Shown: positions 18,739 through 32,783 of the stretch, one piece after another
How the letters are laid out: each line of letters opens with the position of its first letter
Position numbering within the stretch: the first letter of the stretch is position 1
DNA from: Enterobacter sp. C2
Lineage (GTDB): Bacteria > Pseudomonadota > Gammaproteobacteria > Enterobacterales > Enterobacteriaceae
Reading direction: 5' to 3'
NCBI RefSeq assembly: GCF_019880405.1
Contig: NZ_CP082269.1
Location: 2,604,001-2,668,000, forward strand
Length of the DNA stretch: 64,000 bases
Notes under the pieces: model-generated
Databases searched by the model: none
The model's input: only the letters and a program-made list of their open reading frames with translations
Told to the model about the DNA's origin: nothing
Translations under genes and position numbers: made by a program

Positions 18739-20192
18739 TTTTGAAAAAATATAAAAAGGAATTTTTCATAACGTTTATTCTCTCATTAATTTACTGCTCT
18801 GGATTAATCATAGCAGGAATGAATTATCTTGATGATTATGGCAGATACTTAGGCGGTTATACTGGATGGTCCATCAATGGCAGACCTTTCGCAGATCTGC
18901 TCATGACGGCCTTCAACTTTGGATCTCCTTTACTTGATTTGTCACCTTTGCCGTTGATAATGTCCCTTATGATCCTCAGCGTGAGTGGTTTGATCATAAC
19001 CAGTAAATTTTTAACTCATGAAAACGTCTACATAAGGTCAGTAGTTGCATTTTTACTTATAGCTAACCCATTTTTTCTTGAGAACCTGTCCTTCAAATAT
19101 GACATATTGCCTATGTCATTAAGCATACTGGCTCTCTCATTGGCATTCTATAAAACCAGTATCTATAAAGTGGATTTTCTCCTTCCCATATTTCTGATCT
19201 TTGTCTCGCTTGGATTATATCAGGCATCACTAGGGATATTTATTATACTTTCTATTTTGGAGTTTACAGAGTTCACTATAAAAATTGATAAGTCATTCAA
19301 ATCTTGTTTAACTGTTGCACTAACGAGATGCATACAGTTTCTTTTGGCCTATTTTTTATATAAAATTATTATTGCCCAGTTTTGTGTTGCTGGTGAATAC
19401 TCGTTGAACTTAGCTAAAACGATCCCGTTTAACGCTGATGGAATGACTACGGTATTAAACAATTTTTATAAATTTAATTTTTTCATTGGGAACTATATTA
19501 ATTCCATGCCGAAAGCACTTGTCGTATGGTACATACTGGTGCTAGCTGGCTCGATTTGCCTTTTAATAAAAAAGGTTTGGAAACACTCTAAAAATCTTTT
19601 TGTTGTTGTCGCTTTGTTTACTTCCCCACTACTTTTTTATTTTTTTTCTTTTGCTCACTTTTTGATTTTAGAAAATACAGTAACGACCTCACGCGTTATG
19701 GTATCATTTGGAGCAACATTGATCGCGCTAGCGTCCTATATTATCTACGCATTCAAAAATGAAAAGATAAAATTACTAATATTTATACCATTTATTCTTT
19801 ATTCGTACGTATTATCAATGAGTTATGTTAACGCTTCTATAAGTCAGATAAGAAAAGACGAACGCATCATCTCATCTATACAACGTGATATAGTTCACCT
19901 TTCACCACGAATTAAATATGTCAATTTTAATGGTGAGGTAAGTTCGGCACCTCAAAAAGCATTAGCTATAACGAAATTCCCAGTACTAAAAGATTTAACG
20001 AAATCTTACCTTGGGACAGACTGGAGCGCGTACATGCTCACTTATAACGGCATCGACGTGATCAGAAAATATTTTTCTACTAAAGAAAAGAAAACAATAT
20101 GCTCTCAACCTGCACTTGTTGAAACCTCAGATTACACCATTAATTCTGATGGTGAGAATATGATCGTTTCCTTCGGGGTACCCTGCCAGTAA
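18735..20192 (+). CDS. Serotype-specific glycosyltransferase (GtrC-type membrane protein)
   Basis: Polytopic membrane protein of 485 residues with roughly ten hydrophobic segments and a C-terminal soluble tail (about 390-485), in the position of the variable third gene of gtr operons. That gene moves the lipid-linked sugar onto O-antigen or another periplasmic glycan. [24 protein letters not shown] near the N-terminus holds the DD motif common in this group of GT-C-type enzymes. It is strongly AT-rich compared with the fli genes on either side, a sign of horizontal origin. Acceptor and linkage are not predictable by eye. Confidence 0.85.
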   Translation: MILKKYKKEFFITFILSLIYCSGLIIAGMNYLDDYGRYLGGYTGWSINGRPFADLLMTAFNFGSPLLDLSPLPLIMSLMILSVSGLIITSKFLTHENVYIRSVVAFLLIANPFFLENLSFKYDILPMSLSILALSLAFYKTSIYKVDFLLPIFLIFVSLGLYQASLGIFIILSILEFTEFTIKIDKSFKSCLTVALTRCIQFLLAYFLYKIIIAQFCVAGEYSLNLAKTIPFNADGMTTVLNNFYKFNFFIGNYINSMPKALVVWYILVLAGSICLLIKKVWKHSKNLFVVVALFTSPLLFYFFSFAHFLILENTVTTSRVMVSFGATLIALASYIIYAFKNEKIKLLIFIPFILYSYVLSMSYVNASISQIRKDERIISSIQRDIVHLSPRIKYVNFNGEVSSAPQKALAITKFPVLKDLTKSYLGTDWSAYMLTYNGIDVIRKYFSTKEKKTICSQPALVETSDYTINSDGENMIVSFGVPCQ

Positions 20193-20195
20193 AAA

Positions 20196-20221
20196 AATTA
20201 GCCCTGCATGCAGGGCTAATT
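20196..20221. terminator. Bidirectional terminator between gtr cluster and fliE
   Basis: Perfect 26-base palindrome (arms AATTAGCCCTGCA and its complement) flanked by A-run and T-run on opposite sides, between convergent genes. It probably insulates the acquired gtr genes from fliE. Confidence 0.85.
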
Positions 20222-20253
20222 CATTGAATTTTTTTTGCGTTGGTATCGTTTAC

Positions 20254-20565
20254 CTACACCTGCATCGCCATCACATCCTGATAAGCAGACACCAGCTTGT
20301 TACGCACTTGAATCCCCATCTGTAACGACACGGATGATTTCTGCAGATCGGTCATCACGTCGTTCAGGGCAACGCCCGGCTCACCCAGCGTAAATTTCTC
20401 AGCCTGGGTACGCGCAGCGTTCTGCGTATCGCTGATGCGATCCAGCGCGGCGTGCAGCTGGCCCGCGAAGCTAACGGTGGACTCAGCGCCAACGCTCTGG
20501 TTTTTTGCCACGCCGGCCGTGGCCTGCAGCTGGCTGATGACGCCTTCAATCCCCTGGATAGACAT
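20254..20565 (-). CDS. fliE: Flagellar basal-body protein FliE
   Basis: Links the MS ring to the proximal rod and is an early export substrate. 103 residues, usual length, with [17 protein letters not shown] at the start and [21 protein letters not shown] at the C-terminus as family signatures. Single-gene unit divergent from fliF. Confidence 0.95.
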   Translation of the reverse strand: MSIQGIEGVISQLQATAGVAKNQSVGAESTVSFAGQLHAALDRISDTQNAARTQAEKFTLGEPGVALNDVMTDLQKSSVSLQMGIQVRNKLVSAYQDVMAMQV

Positions 20566-20622
20566 GATTTAACCCCTACATGATTTGACTGGCGACGAGG
20601 TTACCAGCTTGTCAATAAGATG

Positions 20623-20665
20623 AAGGCGGTAAATAGCGACAAAAAACCAGGTTATTTGACCCATA
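20623..20665. promoter_or_regulatory. Putative FlhDC box in the fliE/fliF divergent region
   Basis: Half site AAGGCGGTAAATAGCG (20623-20638) fits the FlhDC half-site pattern including AAATAGCG; an inverted partner GGTTATTTGACCCATA follows after about 11 bp. Known FlhDC-dependent class II promoters drive both fliE and fliF in E. coli and Salmonella. Confidence 0.6.
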
Positions 20666-20793
20666 GAAAATCGCGAATCATCAAATAATGGCAGGGCCAT
20701 CAACATGGAACTTTTGTCGTGTTTGCCGACCCGGGAGTCCGTTTTGCTTCATTACACGAATAATGCCGTCCACCCTGAGTTACGAGGTGTGCA

Positions 20794-24178
<3,385 letters not shown>

Positions 24179-24179
<1 letters not shown>

Positions 24180-25549
24180 TGACTGCGCGCCTGACCCGCT
24201 GGCTGACCACGCTGGACAACTTTGAGAGCAAAATGGCGCAGCTGCCAGCGGTACGCCGCTACGGGCGGCTGACCCGCGCCACCGGTCTGGTGCTGGAGGC
24301 GACCGGCCTGCAGCTGCCGCTGGGGGCCACCTGCGTTATTGAACGTCAGGAGAACGGCGACATTCGGGAAGTAGAGAGTGAAGTCGTGGGCTTTAACGGC
24401 CAGCGCCTCTTTCTGATGCCGCTGGAAGAGGTGGAAGGTATTCTGCCCGGCGCGCGCGTCTACGCCCGCAGCGCCAGCAGCGACGGCTTGCACAGCGGCA
24501 AACAGCTACCGTTAGGCCCGGCGCTGCTGGGCCGGGTGCTGGACGGCGCGGGTAAACCGCTGGACGGTCTCCCCTCGCCCGACACCACCGAAACCGGGGC
24601 GCTGATCACCCAGCCGTTCAACCCCCTGCAGCGTACCCCCATCGAGCACGTGCTGGATACCGGTGTGCGGCCGATTAACGCCCTGTTAACCGTGGGTCGC
24701 GGCCAACGTATGGGCCTGTTCGCCGGTTCCGGCGTCGGTAAGAGCGTGCTGCTGGGCATGATGGCGCGCTACACCCAGGCCGACGTGATCGTGGTCGGAC
24801 TGATTGGCGAACGTGGCCGTGAAGTAAAAGATTTTATCGAGAACATTCTTGGCGCTGAGGGTCGCGCCCGGTCGGTGGTGATCGCCGCCCCAGCGGACGT
24901 CTCGCCGCTGCTGCGTATGCAGGGTGCGGCCTACGCCACGCGCATCGCAGAAGACTTCCGCGATCGCGGCCAGCACGTGCTGCTGATTATGGACTCCCTG
25001 ACCCGCTACGCGATGGCGCAGCGTGAGATCGCTCTGGCCATCGGCGAGCCTCCGGCGACGAAAGGCTACCCGCCTTCCGTGTTTGCCAAACTGCCCGCGC
25101 TGGTAGAACGCGCCGGTAACGGCATCCACGGCGGCGGCTCTGTTACCGCCTTCTATACCGTATTGACCGAAGGGGATGACCAGCAGGATCCCATCGCTGA
25201 CTCTGCCCGCGCCATTCTTGACGGCCACATCGTGCTATCGCGGCGGCTGGCCGAAGCGGGTCACTATCCGGCTATCGATATTGAAGCCTCTATCAGCCGA
25301 GCCATGACAGCGTTAATCAGCGAACAGCACTACGCCAGGGTCAGACATTTTAAACAGCTGCTCTCCAGCTTCCAGCGCAACCGCGATCTGGTGAGCGTGG
25401 GAGCCTATGCCCGGGGCAGCGATCCGATGCTGGATAAAGCCATTGCCCTGTGGCCGCAGCTGGAAGCCTATCTCCAGCAAGGCATTTTTGAACGCGCCGG
25501 ATGGGAAGAGTCCATCCAGGGCTTAGAGCTTATTTTCCCGACGGTGTAA
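24179..25549 (+). CDS. fliI: Flagellum-specific ATPase FliI
   Basis: Hexameric ATPase that helps unfold and deliver export substrates, related to the F1 beta subunit. 456 residues from [13 protein letters not shown]; the in-frame extension upstream lies inside fliH and is discarded. Walker A GSGVGKS is at residues 183-189, Walker [12 protein letters not shown] and the conserved [12 protein letters not shown] follow. Start overlaps the fliH stop by one base. Confidence 0.97.
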
Positions 25550-25573
25550 CAGAAGAGTGGGAGGGCGACGATC

Positions 25574-26017
25574 GTGACGCAGACTAGCGCATTAACGACG
25601 CTAAAGGATCTGGCTGAAAAAGCGGTGGATGACGCAGCAATACGCCTCGGTGAGATGCGCCGGGGATGTCAGCAGGCGGAAGAGCAGCTCAAGATGCTGA
25701 TGGATTATCAGAACGAGTACCGCAATAACCTCAACACGGATATGACCCAGGGCATTGGCAGCCAGCGCTGGCAGAACTACCAGCAGTTTATCTCCACGCT
25801 GGAGAAAGCTATCGAGCAGCACCGCCAGCAGCTGATGCAGTGGACCACGAAAGTCGAACAGGCGTTGAACGCCTGGCGAGAGAAGAAACAACGCTTGCAG
25901 GCGTGGCAAACCTTACAGGATCGGCAAACCAGCGCCGCCCTGCTGGCAGAGAACCGCCTTGATCAGAAAAAAATGGATGAGTTCGCCCAGCGCGCTTCAA
26001 TGAGGAAACCAGAGTGA
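25574..26017 (+). CDS. fliJ: Flagellar export chaperone/stalk FliJ
   Basis: Coiled-coil protein like the F1 gamma subunit that sits in the FliI ring and contacts FlhA. 147 residues, almost all helical ([22 protein letters not shown]). It starts with GTG at 25574, matching the N-terminus of the family. It overlaps fliK by 4 bp (GTGA). Confidence 0.95.
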   Translation: MTQTSALTTLKDLAEKAVDDAAIRLGEMRRGCQQAEEQLKMLMDYQNEYRNNLNTDMTQGIGSQRWQNYQQFISTLEKAIEQHRQQLMQWTTKVEQALNAWREKKQRLQAWQTLQDRQTSAALLAENRLDQKKMDEFAQRASMRKPE

Positions 26018-27321
26018 TCACTTTGCCAAAACTGCTTGTTACCGATGCCGATACCGCCAGCGGCCTGCAAACAGGTAAAACGGCGACGGGCGCAGAAGAC
26101 TTTCTTGCCCTGCTGTCGGGCGCGCTTTCCGGCACCCAGGCATCCGGTGAGGATGCCCCCCTGACCCTTACCGATCTGCGCACGGCAGGCGCGACGCTAC
26201 AGCAGAGCCTGCTAAAAGGCGGCGCAGATGAGACCGATACCCGATCTCCGGCGGTACAGCTGGCCGCCCTGCTCGCCCGTACGCCAGCAGGCGCTGCGGC
26301 TGCCGCTGCAACGGCACCTGCCGCGAAAGCTGATGCCCCCGAAGAGATAGCCAAGGCCACGACGCCGCTGCAGAGCGAAGCGCAGATTATTTTAGCCACC
26401 CTGACCGGCGGCCTGAAAGGGATAACATCGACAGCGGCTGCTTCTCAGGCGCAGCCAGCCGCGACGACCGCTGCCGCTGATGACGACACCAGCAGCGATT
26501 TGAGCGACGAGGAGCTGGCCGGGCTGAGCGCCCTGCTGGCAATGCTGCCGCATCAGCAAACGGCGACGGCCGCCGTGCCAAAAGGCGACAACGCGGCTTC
26601 TGCCACGTCCACGCCGGTGACCGCCGCCGCTGGCCGTGGCCAGGATCGCGCCTCGCTCACCCGTGAGCCAGCGTTAGCTCCGGCCGCGCAGGACGCCACC
26701 GACGGCGAGCGTTTTGCCGCGGCCGTTGACGGCAACGCGCAAACCAGCCAGCTGACCGCCGCCGCGCCGCTGAAAAACGCCCCGGAAACCGCCGTGCAGG
26801 CAGTCAACACCAGCGTTAGCGTCGCCCCTGCGGTGACCACTGCCGCCCCGGCGCAGGCCAGCGCCCCGGTTGCCGCGCCGGTGATCAGCGCCCCGTTGGG
26901 CAGCAGCGAATGGCAGCAGACCATCAGCCAGAATATTACTCTGTTTACCAGGCAGGGCCAGCAGAGCGCCGAGCTGCGCCTGCATCCGGAAGATTTAGGT
27001 CAGGTGCAGATTAGCCTGAAGATTGACGACAACCAGGCCCAGCTGCAGATGGTGTCCCAGCACAGCCACGTGCGCGCCGCGCTGGAAGCTGCGCTTCCGG
27101 TGCTGCGTACCCAGCTGGCGGAAAACGGCATTCAGCTTGGTCAGAGCAGCATCAGCAGCGAAAGCTCTGCTGGCCAGCAGCAGTCGTCTTCCCAGCAGCA
27201 GCAGGCCTCCCGCTCCGGCCACGGCGGCACGTTTGCCGCTGACGAAGAGGATGCATTGACCGTTCCGGCGAGCCTGCAATCGCGTGCTCGCGGCGACGGC
27301 GCGGTAGACATCTTTGCCTAA
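26014..27321 (+). CDS. fliK: Flagellar hook-length control protein FliK
   Basis: Exported molecular ruler that flips FlhB from hook to filament export. 435 residues from a GTG start overlapping fliJ. A long Ala/Thr/Ser/Pro-rich, low-complexity N-terminal and central part (ruler) is followed by the conserved C-terminal switch domain at about 300-390 ([20 protein letters not shown]) and a Gln/Ser-rich tail ([12 protein letters not shown]). Longer than E. coli FliK (about 375), the extra length being in the low-complexity ruler. Confidence 0.95.
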   Translation: MITLPKLLVTDADTASGLQTGKTATGAEDFLALLSGALSGTQASGEDAPLTLTDLRTAGATLQQSLLKGGADETDTRSPAVQLAALLARTPAGAAAAAATAPAAKADAPEEIAKATTPLQSEAQIILATLTGGLKGITSTAAASQAQPAATTAAADDDTSSDLSDEELAGLSALLAMLPHQQTATAAVPKGDNAASATSTPVTAAAGRGQDRASLTREPALAPAAQDATDGERFAAAVDGNAQTSQLTAAAPLKNAPETAVQAVNTSVSVAPAVTTAAPAQASAPVAAPVISAPLGSSEWQQTISQNITLFTRQGQQSAELRLHPEDLGQVQISLKIDDNQAQLQMVSQHSHVRAALEAALPVLRTQLAENGIQLGQSSISSESSAGQQQSSSQQQQASRSGHGGTFAADEEDALTVPASLQSRARGDGAVDIFA

Positions 27322-27337
27322 ACGCAAAAGGTAGCAT

Positions 27338-27388
27338 GATTATCCCCGTCTTTTCCGCCCTTTGACGGACGCAGGACACGGGATAATC
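27338..27388. repeat. Inverted repeat between fliK and fliL
   Basis: Arms GATTATCCC (27338-27346) and GGGATAATC (27380-27388) are perfect complements 33 bp apart, with a smaller nested CGTC/GACG pair inside. It fills most of the 105-bp gap where the fliL promoter is expected. No T run follows, so a terminator is unlikely; an mRNA hairpin or operator is possible. Confidence 0.55.
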
Positions 27389-27426
27389 AGTCTATAAGCA
27401 GTACCGAAACAGGAAGCACGTAAGAG

Positions 27427-27894
27427 ATGACTGACGCCGCAATTAGCAAGAAGAAGAAACGCTCAATCTGGATCCCGCTGTTGGTGTTGATCACGCTCGC
27501 CGCGTGCGCCACCGCTGGCTATAGCTACTGGCGCATGCACCAGCAGCCAGGTGAAGAGGTGAAAGCCGAAGCGCCGCCACCGCCTGCACCGGTCTTTTTC
27601 GCGCTGGATACCTTTACCGTTAACCTGGGCGAAGCCGATCGCGTCTTCTACATTGGCATCACCCTGCGCCTGAAAGACGAAGGCACGCGCGCACGCCTGA
27701 GCGAGTATCTGCCTGAGGTGCGTAGCCGCCTGCTGCTGCTCTTCTCCCGTCAGGACGCCACGCAGCTGGCAACCGACGAAGGCAAGCGCCAGCTGGTCGC
27801 CGCCATTAAAGAGACGCTCTCTCCGCCGTTAGTCCCTGGCCAGCCAAAGCAGGAAGTGACTGACGTTCTCTATACAGCTTTCATTTTGCGGTAA
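27427..27894 (+). CDS. fliL: Flagellar basal body-associated protein FliL
   Basis: Single-pass inner-membrane protein that surrounds the stator and aids torque at high load. 155 residues: basic N-terminus (KKKKRSIW), membrane segment at about 14-32, periplasmic stomatin-like domain ([27 protein letters not shown]). First gene of fliLMNOPQR; fliM follows after 4 bp. Confidence 0.96.
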   Translation: MTDAAISKKKKRSIWIPLLVLITLAACATAGYSYWRMHQQPGEEVKAEAPPPPAPVFFALDTFTVNLGEADRVFYIGITLRLKDEGTRARLSEYLPEVRSRLLLLFSRQDATQLATDEGKRQLVAAIKETLSPPLVPGQPKQEVTDVLYTAFILR

Positions 27895-27898
27895 AGAC

Positions 27899-28903
27899 AT
27901 GGGCGATAGCATTCTTTCACAGGCCGAAATTGATGCGCTGCTGAACGGCGACAGCGAACAGAGCGATGCTCCGCAGCCCGGCAAAGGCGGCGAGAGTGAT
28001 ATTCGTCCTTACGATCCTAATACCCAGCGCCGCGTGGTGCGTGAACGCCTGCAGGCGCTGGAGATCATTAATGAACGTTTCGCGCGCCAGTTCCGTATGG
28101 GGCTGTTTAACCTGCTGCGCCGCAGCCCGGATATTACCGTGGGGGCGATCCGCATTCAGCCCTACCATGAGTTTGCGCGTAACCTGCCGGTGCCGACCAA
28201 CCTTAACCTGATCCATCTGAAGCCGCTGCGCGGCACCGGGCTGTTTGTCTTCTCGCCAAGCCTGGTGTTCATTGCCGTGGATAACCTGTTCGGCGGCGAT
28301 GGCCGTTTCCCGACCAAGGTTGAGGGACGTGAGTTTACCCATACCGAGCAGCGGGTGATCAACCGCATGCTGAAGCTGGCGCTGGAAGGCTACAGCGACG
28401 CATGGAAGGCGATCCATCCCCTGGACGTTGAGTATGTTCGTTCGGAGATGCAGGTGAAGTTTACCAACATCACTACCTCGCCGAACGATATCGTCGTCAA
28501 TACCCCGTTCCACGTGGAGATCGGTAACCTGACCGGCGAGTTTAATATCTGTCTGCCCTTCAGCATGATTGAGCCGCTGCGCGAGACGCTGGTTAACCCG
28601 CCGCTGGAGAACTCCCGCAACGAGGATCAGAACTGGCGTGATAACCTGGTTCGTCAGGTGCAGCACTCCGAGCTGGAGCTGATTGCCAATTTCGGCGATG
28701 TCCCACTGCGCCTGTCGCAGATCCTGAAGCTGCAACCCGGCGATGTACTGCCGATCGAGAAACCCGATCGCATCATCGCCCACGTAGACGGTGTCCCGGT
28801 ACTTACCAGCCAGTACGGCACCATCAACGGCCAGTATGCCCTGCGCGTTGAACATTTGATCAACCCGATTTTGAATTCGCTGAATGAGGAACAGCCCAAA
28901 TGA
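27899..28903 (+). CDS. fliM: Flagellar motor switch protein FliM
   Basis: C-ring protein that binds CheY-P and sets rotation direction. 334 residues with the N-terminal CheY-P-binding peptide MGDSILSQAEIDALLNG, the CheC-like middle domain (NLLRRSPDITVGAIRIQPYHEFARN) and a C-terminal FliN-like domain (LQPGDVLPIEKPD). It overlaps fliN by 4 bp. Confidence 0.97.
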   Translation: MGDSILSQAEIDALLNGDSEQSDAPQPGKGGESDIRPYDPNTQRRVVRERLQALEIINERFARQFRMGLFNLLRRSPDITVGAIRIQPYHEFARNLPVPTNLNLIHLKPLRGTGLFVFSPSLVFIAVDNLFGGDGRFPTKVEGREFTHTEQRVINRMLKLALEGYSDAWKAIHPLDVEYVRSEMQVKFTNITTSPNDIVVNTPFHVEIGNLTGEFNICLPFSMIEPLRETLVNPPLENSRNEDQNWRDNLVRQVQHSELELIANFGDVPLRLSQILKLQPGDVLPIEKPDRIIAHVDGVPVLTSQYGTINGQYALRVEHLINPILNSLNEEQPK

Positions 28904-29316
28904 GTGATATGAACAATCCGTCCGATGAGAACAGTATGGCAATGGACGATCTGTGGGCTGACGCGTTGAACGAACAAAAAACCACTCCCAGCAGCAAAAG
29001 CACCACCGACTCGGTGTTTCAGCAGTTTGGCGGCGGTGACGTGAGCGGCACCCTGCAGGATATCGATCTGATTATGGATATCCCGGTCAAGCTGACCGTG
29101 GAGCTTGGCCGTACCCGCATGACCATTAAAGAGCTGCTGCGCCTGACCCAGGGGTCGGTGGTGGCGCTGGACGGCCTCGCCGGTGAGCCGCTGGATATCC
29201 TGATTAATGGCTATCTGATTGCTCAGGGTGAAGTTGTAGTTGTCGCCGATAAGTACGGCGTGCGTATTACCGATATCATCACGCCGTCCGAGCGTATGCG
29301 TCGTCTGAGCCGCTAA
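28900..29316 (+). CDS. fliN: Flagellar motor switch protein FliN
   Basis: C-ring base protein of the SpoA fold; also docks FliH. 138 residues: acidic, variable first 45 residues, then the SpoA domain (DIPVKLTVELGRTRMTIKELL, VVADKYGVRITDI). The start overlaps the fliM stop. Confidence 0.97.
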   Translation: MSDMNNPSDENSMAMDDLWADALNEQKTTPSSKSTTDSVFQQFGGGDVSGTLQDIDLIMDIPVKLTVELGRTRMTIKELLRLTQGSVVALDGLAGEPLDILINGYLIAQGEVVVVADKYGVRITDIITPSERMRRLSR

Positions 29317-29318
29317 GC

Positions 29319-29693
29319 ATGAAAACCCAGGCTACCGTTGCGCAGCCCTCTGCCGTTCACGGTTCACCGCTGGTGCAGGTGAGCGGCGCGCTGCTGGGTA
29401 TTATTGCCCTGATCCTCGCGGCAGCCTGGCTGGCGAAGCGGATGGGTTTTGGTGGTAAAACCGCCAGCGCTCGTGGCCTGAAGGTCAGCGCCAGTACAAC
29501 CGTTGGCCCGCGCGAGCGGGTGATTATCGTTGACGTCGACGATGCCCGACTGGTGCTGGGCGTGACACCGTCACAAATCAGCCTGTTGCACACGCTTCCC
29601 CCGGCACCGCCTGCGAGCGAAGCCCCGAAAGAGAACACCCCGGATTTTCAGGCCGTGTTAAAGAATTTGATCAAGCGTTCCGGGAGATCCTGA
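29319..29693 (+). CDS. fliO: Flagellar export gate assembly protein FliO
   Basis: Bitopic membrane protein that helps assemble the FliP ring. 124 residues with one membrane segment at about 20-40 ([19 protein letters not shown]) and a cytoplasmic domain with [17 protein letters not shown]. The stop overlaps the fliP start by one base. Confidence 0.95.
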   Translation: MKTQATVAQPSAVHGSPLVQVSGALLGIIALILAAAWLAKRMGFGGKTASARGLKVSASTTVGPRERVIIVDVDDARLVLGVTPSQISLLHTLPPAPPASEAPKENTPDFQAVLKNLIKRSGRS

Positions 29694-30430
29694 TGCGCCG
29701 TTTGTTACCCCTTGCGCTGGCTGGCCTGGTACTGGTTGCGCCCAGCGCCTTTGCTCAACTTCCCGGATTAGTCAGCCAACCGCTGGCCAACGGCGGCCAG
29801 AGCTGGTCCCTGCCGGTGCAGACCCTGGTGTTTATCACCTCGCTGACTTTCCTGCCCGCTATTCTGCTGATGATGACCAGCTTTACCCGCATCATCATCG
29901 TTTTTGGCCTGCTGCGTAACGCCCTGGGCACGCCTTCCGCGCCGCCTAACCAGGTGCTGCTCGGCCTCGCGCTATTCCTGACCTTTTTTATTATGTCGCC
30001 GGTGATCGATAAGATTTATACCGAGGCCTATCAGCCGTTCAGTGAAAGCAAGATCTCTATCGATGTGGCGCTGGAGAAAGGCGCACAGCCGCTGAGAGAG
30101 TTTATGATGCGCCAGACGCGGGAAGCCGATTTAGCGCTGTTTGCCCGCCTGGCCAACAGCGGCCCGCTGCCTGGTCCGGAAGCGGTGCCGATGCGCATTC
30201 TGCTCCCGGCCTATGTGACCAGCGAGCTCAAGACCGCGTTTCAGATTGGCTTTACCATTTTTATTCCGTTCCTCATCATCGACCTTGTTATCGCCAGCGT
30301 GCTGATGGCGCTGGGGATGATGATGGTTCCGCCCGCCACCATCGCCCTGCCGTTTAAGCTGATGCTGTTCGTGCTGGTAGACGGTTGGCAGCTGCTGGTC
30401 GGCTCGCTGGCGCAGAGCTTTTATAGTTAA
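29693..30430 (+). CDS. fliP: Flagellar export gate protein FliP
   Basis: Core pore subunit (FliP5Q4R1). 245 residues with a cleavable signal peptide (ends near SAFAQLPG), then the conserved [18 protein letters not shown] and [18 protein letters not shown], and a C-terminal pair of membrane segments including [17 protein letters not shown]. Confidence 0.97.
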   Translation: MRRLLPLALAGLVLVAPSAFAQLPGLVSQPLANGGQSWSLPVQTLVFITSLTFLPAILLMMTSFTRIIIVFGLLRNALGTPSAPPNQVLLGLALFLTFFIMSPVIDKIYTEAYQPFSESKISIDVALEKGAQPLREFMMRQTREADLALFARLANSGPLPGPEAVPMRILLPAYVTSELKTAFQIGFTIFIPFLIIDLVIASVLMALGMMMVPPATIALPFKLMLFVLVDGWQLLVGSLAQSFYS

Positions 30431-30441
30431 GGGGTGCGGAA

Positions 30442-30711
30442 ATGACGCCAGAATCGGTCATGATGATGGGCACGGACGCGATGAAAATCGCGTTGATGGT
30501 CGCCGCCCCCCTGCTGCTGGTGGCGCTGGTCACCGGCCTGGTGATCAGTATCCTCCAGGCCGCCACGCAGATTAACGAGATGACGCTGTCGTTTATCCCG
30601 AAAATTATCGCCGTTTTCGTTGCTATTATCGTTGCCGGCCCGTGGATGCTTAACCTGCTGCTGGACTATATGCGCACCCTGTTCAGCAACATTCCCTATA
30701 TTATTGGATAA
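30442..30711 (+). CDS. fliQ: Flagellar export gate protein FliQ
   Basis: 89 residues with two membrane segments; MTPESVMMMGTDAMKIAL at the start and GLVISILQAATQINEMTL in the loop are diagnostic. Part of the FliPQR pore, 11 bp after fliP and 9 bp before fliR. Confidence 0.96.
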   Translation: MTPESVMMMGTDAMKIALMVAAPLLLVALVTGLVISILQAATQINEMTLSFIPKIIAVFVAIIVAGPWMLNLLLDYMRTLFSNIPYIIG

Positions 30712-30720
30712 GTAACCCTT

Positions 30721-31515
30721 ATGGTGTCGGTAACCAGCGATCAGTGGCTCCACTGGCTGAGCCTCTACTTTTGGCCGCTGCTGCGCGTGCTGGCGCTGAT
30801 CTCGACCGCGCCGATCCTCAGCGAGCGTAGCGTGCCGAAACGCGTCAAGCTGGGGCTGGGATTTGTCATTACCATCATCATTGCGCCTTCCCTGCCCGCT
30901 ACCAACGTGCCAATCTTTTCCGGGGACTCGCTGTGGCTGGCATTGCAGCAGATCCTGATAGGCATCGCGCTGGGCTTTACCATGCAGTTCGCGTTTGCCG
31001 CCATACGCACCGCCGGCGAGCTGATTGGCTTACAGATGGGCCTCTCCTTTGCCACCTTCTTCGATCCCGGCAGCAATCTGAATATGCCCGTGCTGGCGCG
31101 CTTCATGGATATGCTGGCCCTGCTGCTATTTCTGACCTTTAACGGTCACCTGTGGCTGATCTCGATGCTGGTAGATACGTTCCATACCCTGCCCATCGGT
31201 GGCGAGCCGGTAAACAGCAATGCGTTTCTGGCCTTAACCCGTGCGGGCGGACTGATATTCATTAACGGTTTGATGCTGGCGTTGCCGGTCATCACCCTGC
31301 TGCTAACGCTGAACCTCTCCCTGGGGCTCTTGAACCGTATGGCTCCTCAGCTCTCGATCTTCTCGATAGGTTTTCCCGTCACTCTGGGCGTCGGTATTGT
31401 GCTGATGGCGGCCCTGATGCCGCTCATTGCCCCCTTCTGCGAGCATCTGTTCAGCGAAATTTTTAATCTGCTGGCGGATATCATCAGCGAATTACCGCAG
31501 GCCTCCAATCCCTAG
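30721..31515 (+). CDS. fliR: Flagellar export gate protein FliR
   Basis: 264 residues with about six membrane segments; single FliR completes the helical FliP/Q/R pore. [23 protein letters not shown] and [18 protein letters not shown] are family signatures. Last gene of the fliLMNOPQR operon; no clear intrinsic terminator follows. Confidence 0.96.
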   Translation: MVSVTSDQWLHWLSLYFWPLLRVLALISTAPILSERSVPKRVKLGLGFVITIIIAPSLPATNVPIFSGDSLWLALQQILIGIALGFTMQFAFAAIRTAGELIGLQMGLSFATFFDPGSNLNMPVLARFMDMLALLLFLTFNGHLWLISMLVDTFHTLPIGGEPVNSNAFLALTRAGGLIFINGLMLALPVITLLLTLNLSLGLLNRMAPQLSIFSIGFPVTLGVGIVLMAALMPLIAPFCEHLFSEIFNLLADIISELPQASNP

Positions 31516-31533
31516 ATTTTGAACGGTCTTTAT

Positions 31534-31547
31534 TGAGGATATTCCTA
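31534..31547. promoter_or_regulatory. RcsAB box upstream of rcsA
   Basis: TGAGGATATTCCTA fits the RcsAB box (TaAGaatatTCctA) closely. It lies 252 bp upstream of the rcsA start codon inside the 283-bp fliR/rcsA gap and would give rcsA positive autoregulation by RcsA-RcsB, as in E. coli. The remaining 250 bp are AT-rich, in keeping with H-NS silencing of rcsA. Confidence 0.78.
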
Positions 31548-31798
31548 AAAAGGAATTTCGCTAATACCCGCCAGGATATACGGGACGCGGTTTATTTGTT
31601 TTTATGATTATCACAGTTCCGAAAGTTTACTTTACTTTAAGATGTTTCCTGGCAAATTATACCTAACTTTACGGGATAGTGTGTTCGCCTGAAAGTCCTG
31701 TCCTGCTCATAGGTTTTCAGAATATTTTCATCCTTTTACTGTTATGAGTAGCTCAGGCAGGTGGTGAATTATCGTTACGCATTGAGTGAGGGTATGCC

Positions 31799-32422
31799 AT
31801 GTCAACGATTATTATGGATTTATGCAGCTATACCCGGTTGGGATTAACCGGTTATCTGGCAAGTCGCGGAGTGAAAAAACGAGATATCAAAGACGTATCC
31901 AGCGTCAGCGAGCTCGGCTCAGCCTGTGAGGCCTGGCGGCCCGCAGTGGTGTTTATTAATGAAGACTGCTTCATCCACGATCTGGAACAGAGTCAGCATA
32001 TAAAGCAAATCATTAATCAGCATCCCAAGACGTTGTTTATTGTGTTTATGGCGATAGCAAATATCCATTTTGATGAATACCTGCTGGTGCGCAAAAACTT
32101 ATTAATTAGTTCTAAATCGATTAAACCCGAGTCGCTGGATGAGTTTCTCGCCGATTACCTAAATAAAGAAGCGAAGGGTCAAAAAGGGATTAATCTTCCT
32201 ACACTATCGTTAAGCCGCACTGAATCCAGTATGCTGCGGATGTGGATGTCCGGTCAGGGAACGATCCAAATCTCCGATCAGATGAATATTAAAGCCAAAA
32301 CGGTATCATCACATAAGGGTAATATTAAAAGAAAAATAAAAACGCATAATAAGCAGGTTATCTACCACGTGGTACGCCTGACGGATTATGTCACCAGCGG
32401 CATCTTCGTCAATATGCGTTGA
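31799..32422 (+). CDS. rcsA: Capsule regulator RcsA
   Basis: Unstable LuxR-type co-activator that joins RcsB to switch on colanic acid/capsule genes and repress flhDC. 207 residues: divergent, unphosphorylated receiver-like N-terminus ([20 protein letters not shown]) and C-terminal LuxR helix-turn-helix at about 137-195 ([24 protein letters not shown] region, [17 protein letters not shown]). In E. coli it is a Lon substrate. Confidence 0.96.
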   Translation: MSTIIMDLCSYTRLGLTGYLASRGVKKRDIKDVSSVSELGSACEAWRPAVVFINEDCFIHDLEQSQHIKQIINQHPKTLFIVFMAIANIHFDEYLLVRKNLLISSKSIKPESLDEFLADYLNKEAKGQKGINLPTLSLSRTESSMLRMWMSGQGTIQISDQMNIKAKTVSSHKGNIKRKIKTHNKQVIYHVVRLTDYVTSGIFVNMR

Positions 32423-32470
32423 GAGGGCAAGCAGGCACTTACCCTCCAGGGCATGAGGGCAGTGATAGCG

Positions 32471-32659
32471 TTACGCCTGCATCTCTACGAATACCCCGTC
32501 CGGATGCCCTTTTTCATTAAAGAACCAGATGCCGAGCGGGTAATCTTCAAGCGAAACCAGATACATTGTGCCTTCATTAAACTCTTCAATGGCGAGTACG
32601 ACACCCGGACGTCGCGGTCCCCCGTCCGTTTTAACTGTAACCCGATCGTTTACCTTCAT
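32471..32659 (-). CDS. dsrB: Small protein DsrB
   Basis: 62-residue conserved protein of unknown function, reading [19 protein letters not shown] at the start and [15 protein letters not shown] later, as in E. coli DsrB. It is convergent with rcsA, 48 bp apart. The upstream AGGAGG-type site (read on the minus strand) supports the start. Confidence 0.92.
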   Translation of the reverse strand: MKVNDRVTVKTDGGPRRPGVVLAIEEFNEGTMYLVSLEDYPLGIWFFNEKGHPDGVFVEMQA

Positions 32660-32783
32660 TATTTTCCTCCTGTCACATTTTTGCCAGTGTAGAACAAAAC
32701 GCGCGGTCTGACAGCCTTACCGTAGTGATTGCTGCTTTTCTCTACCGTCTATACTTAAGGAAACGGTCCGTGGAGTCACGACG

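Noticed and set aside
26280..26900. Low-complexity Ala/Thr-rich stretch as a tandem repeat or assembly fault
   Set aside because: It is the normal variable ruler part of FliK; the frame is open throughout and the switch domain follows.
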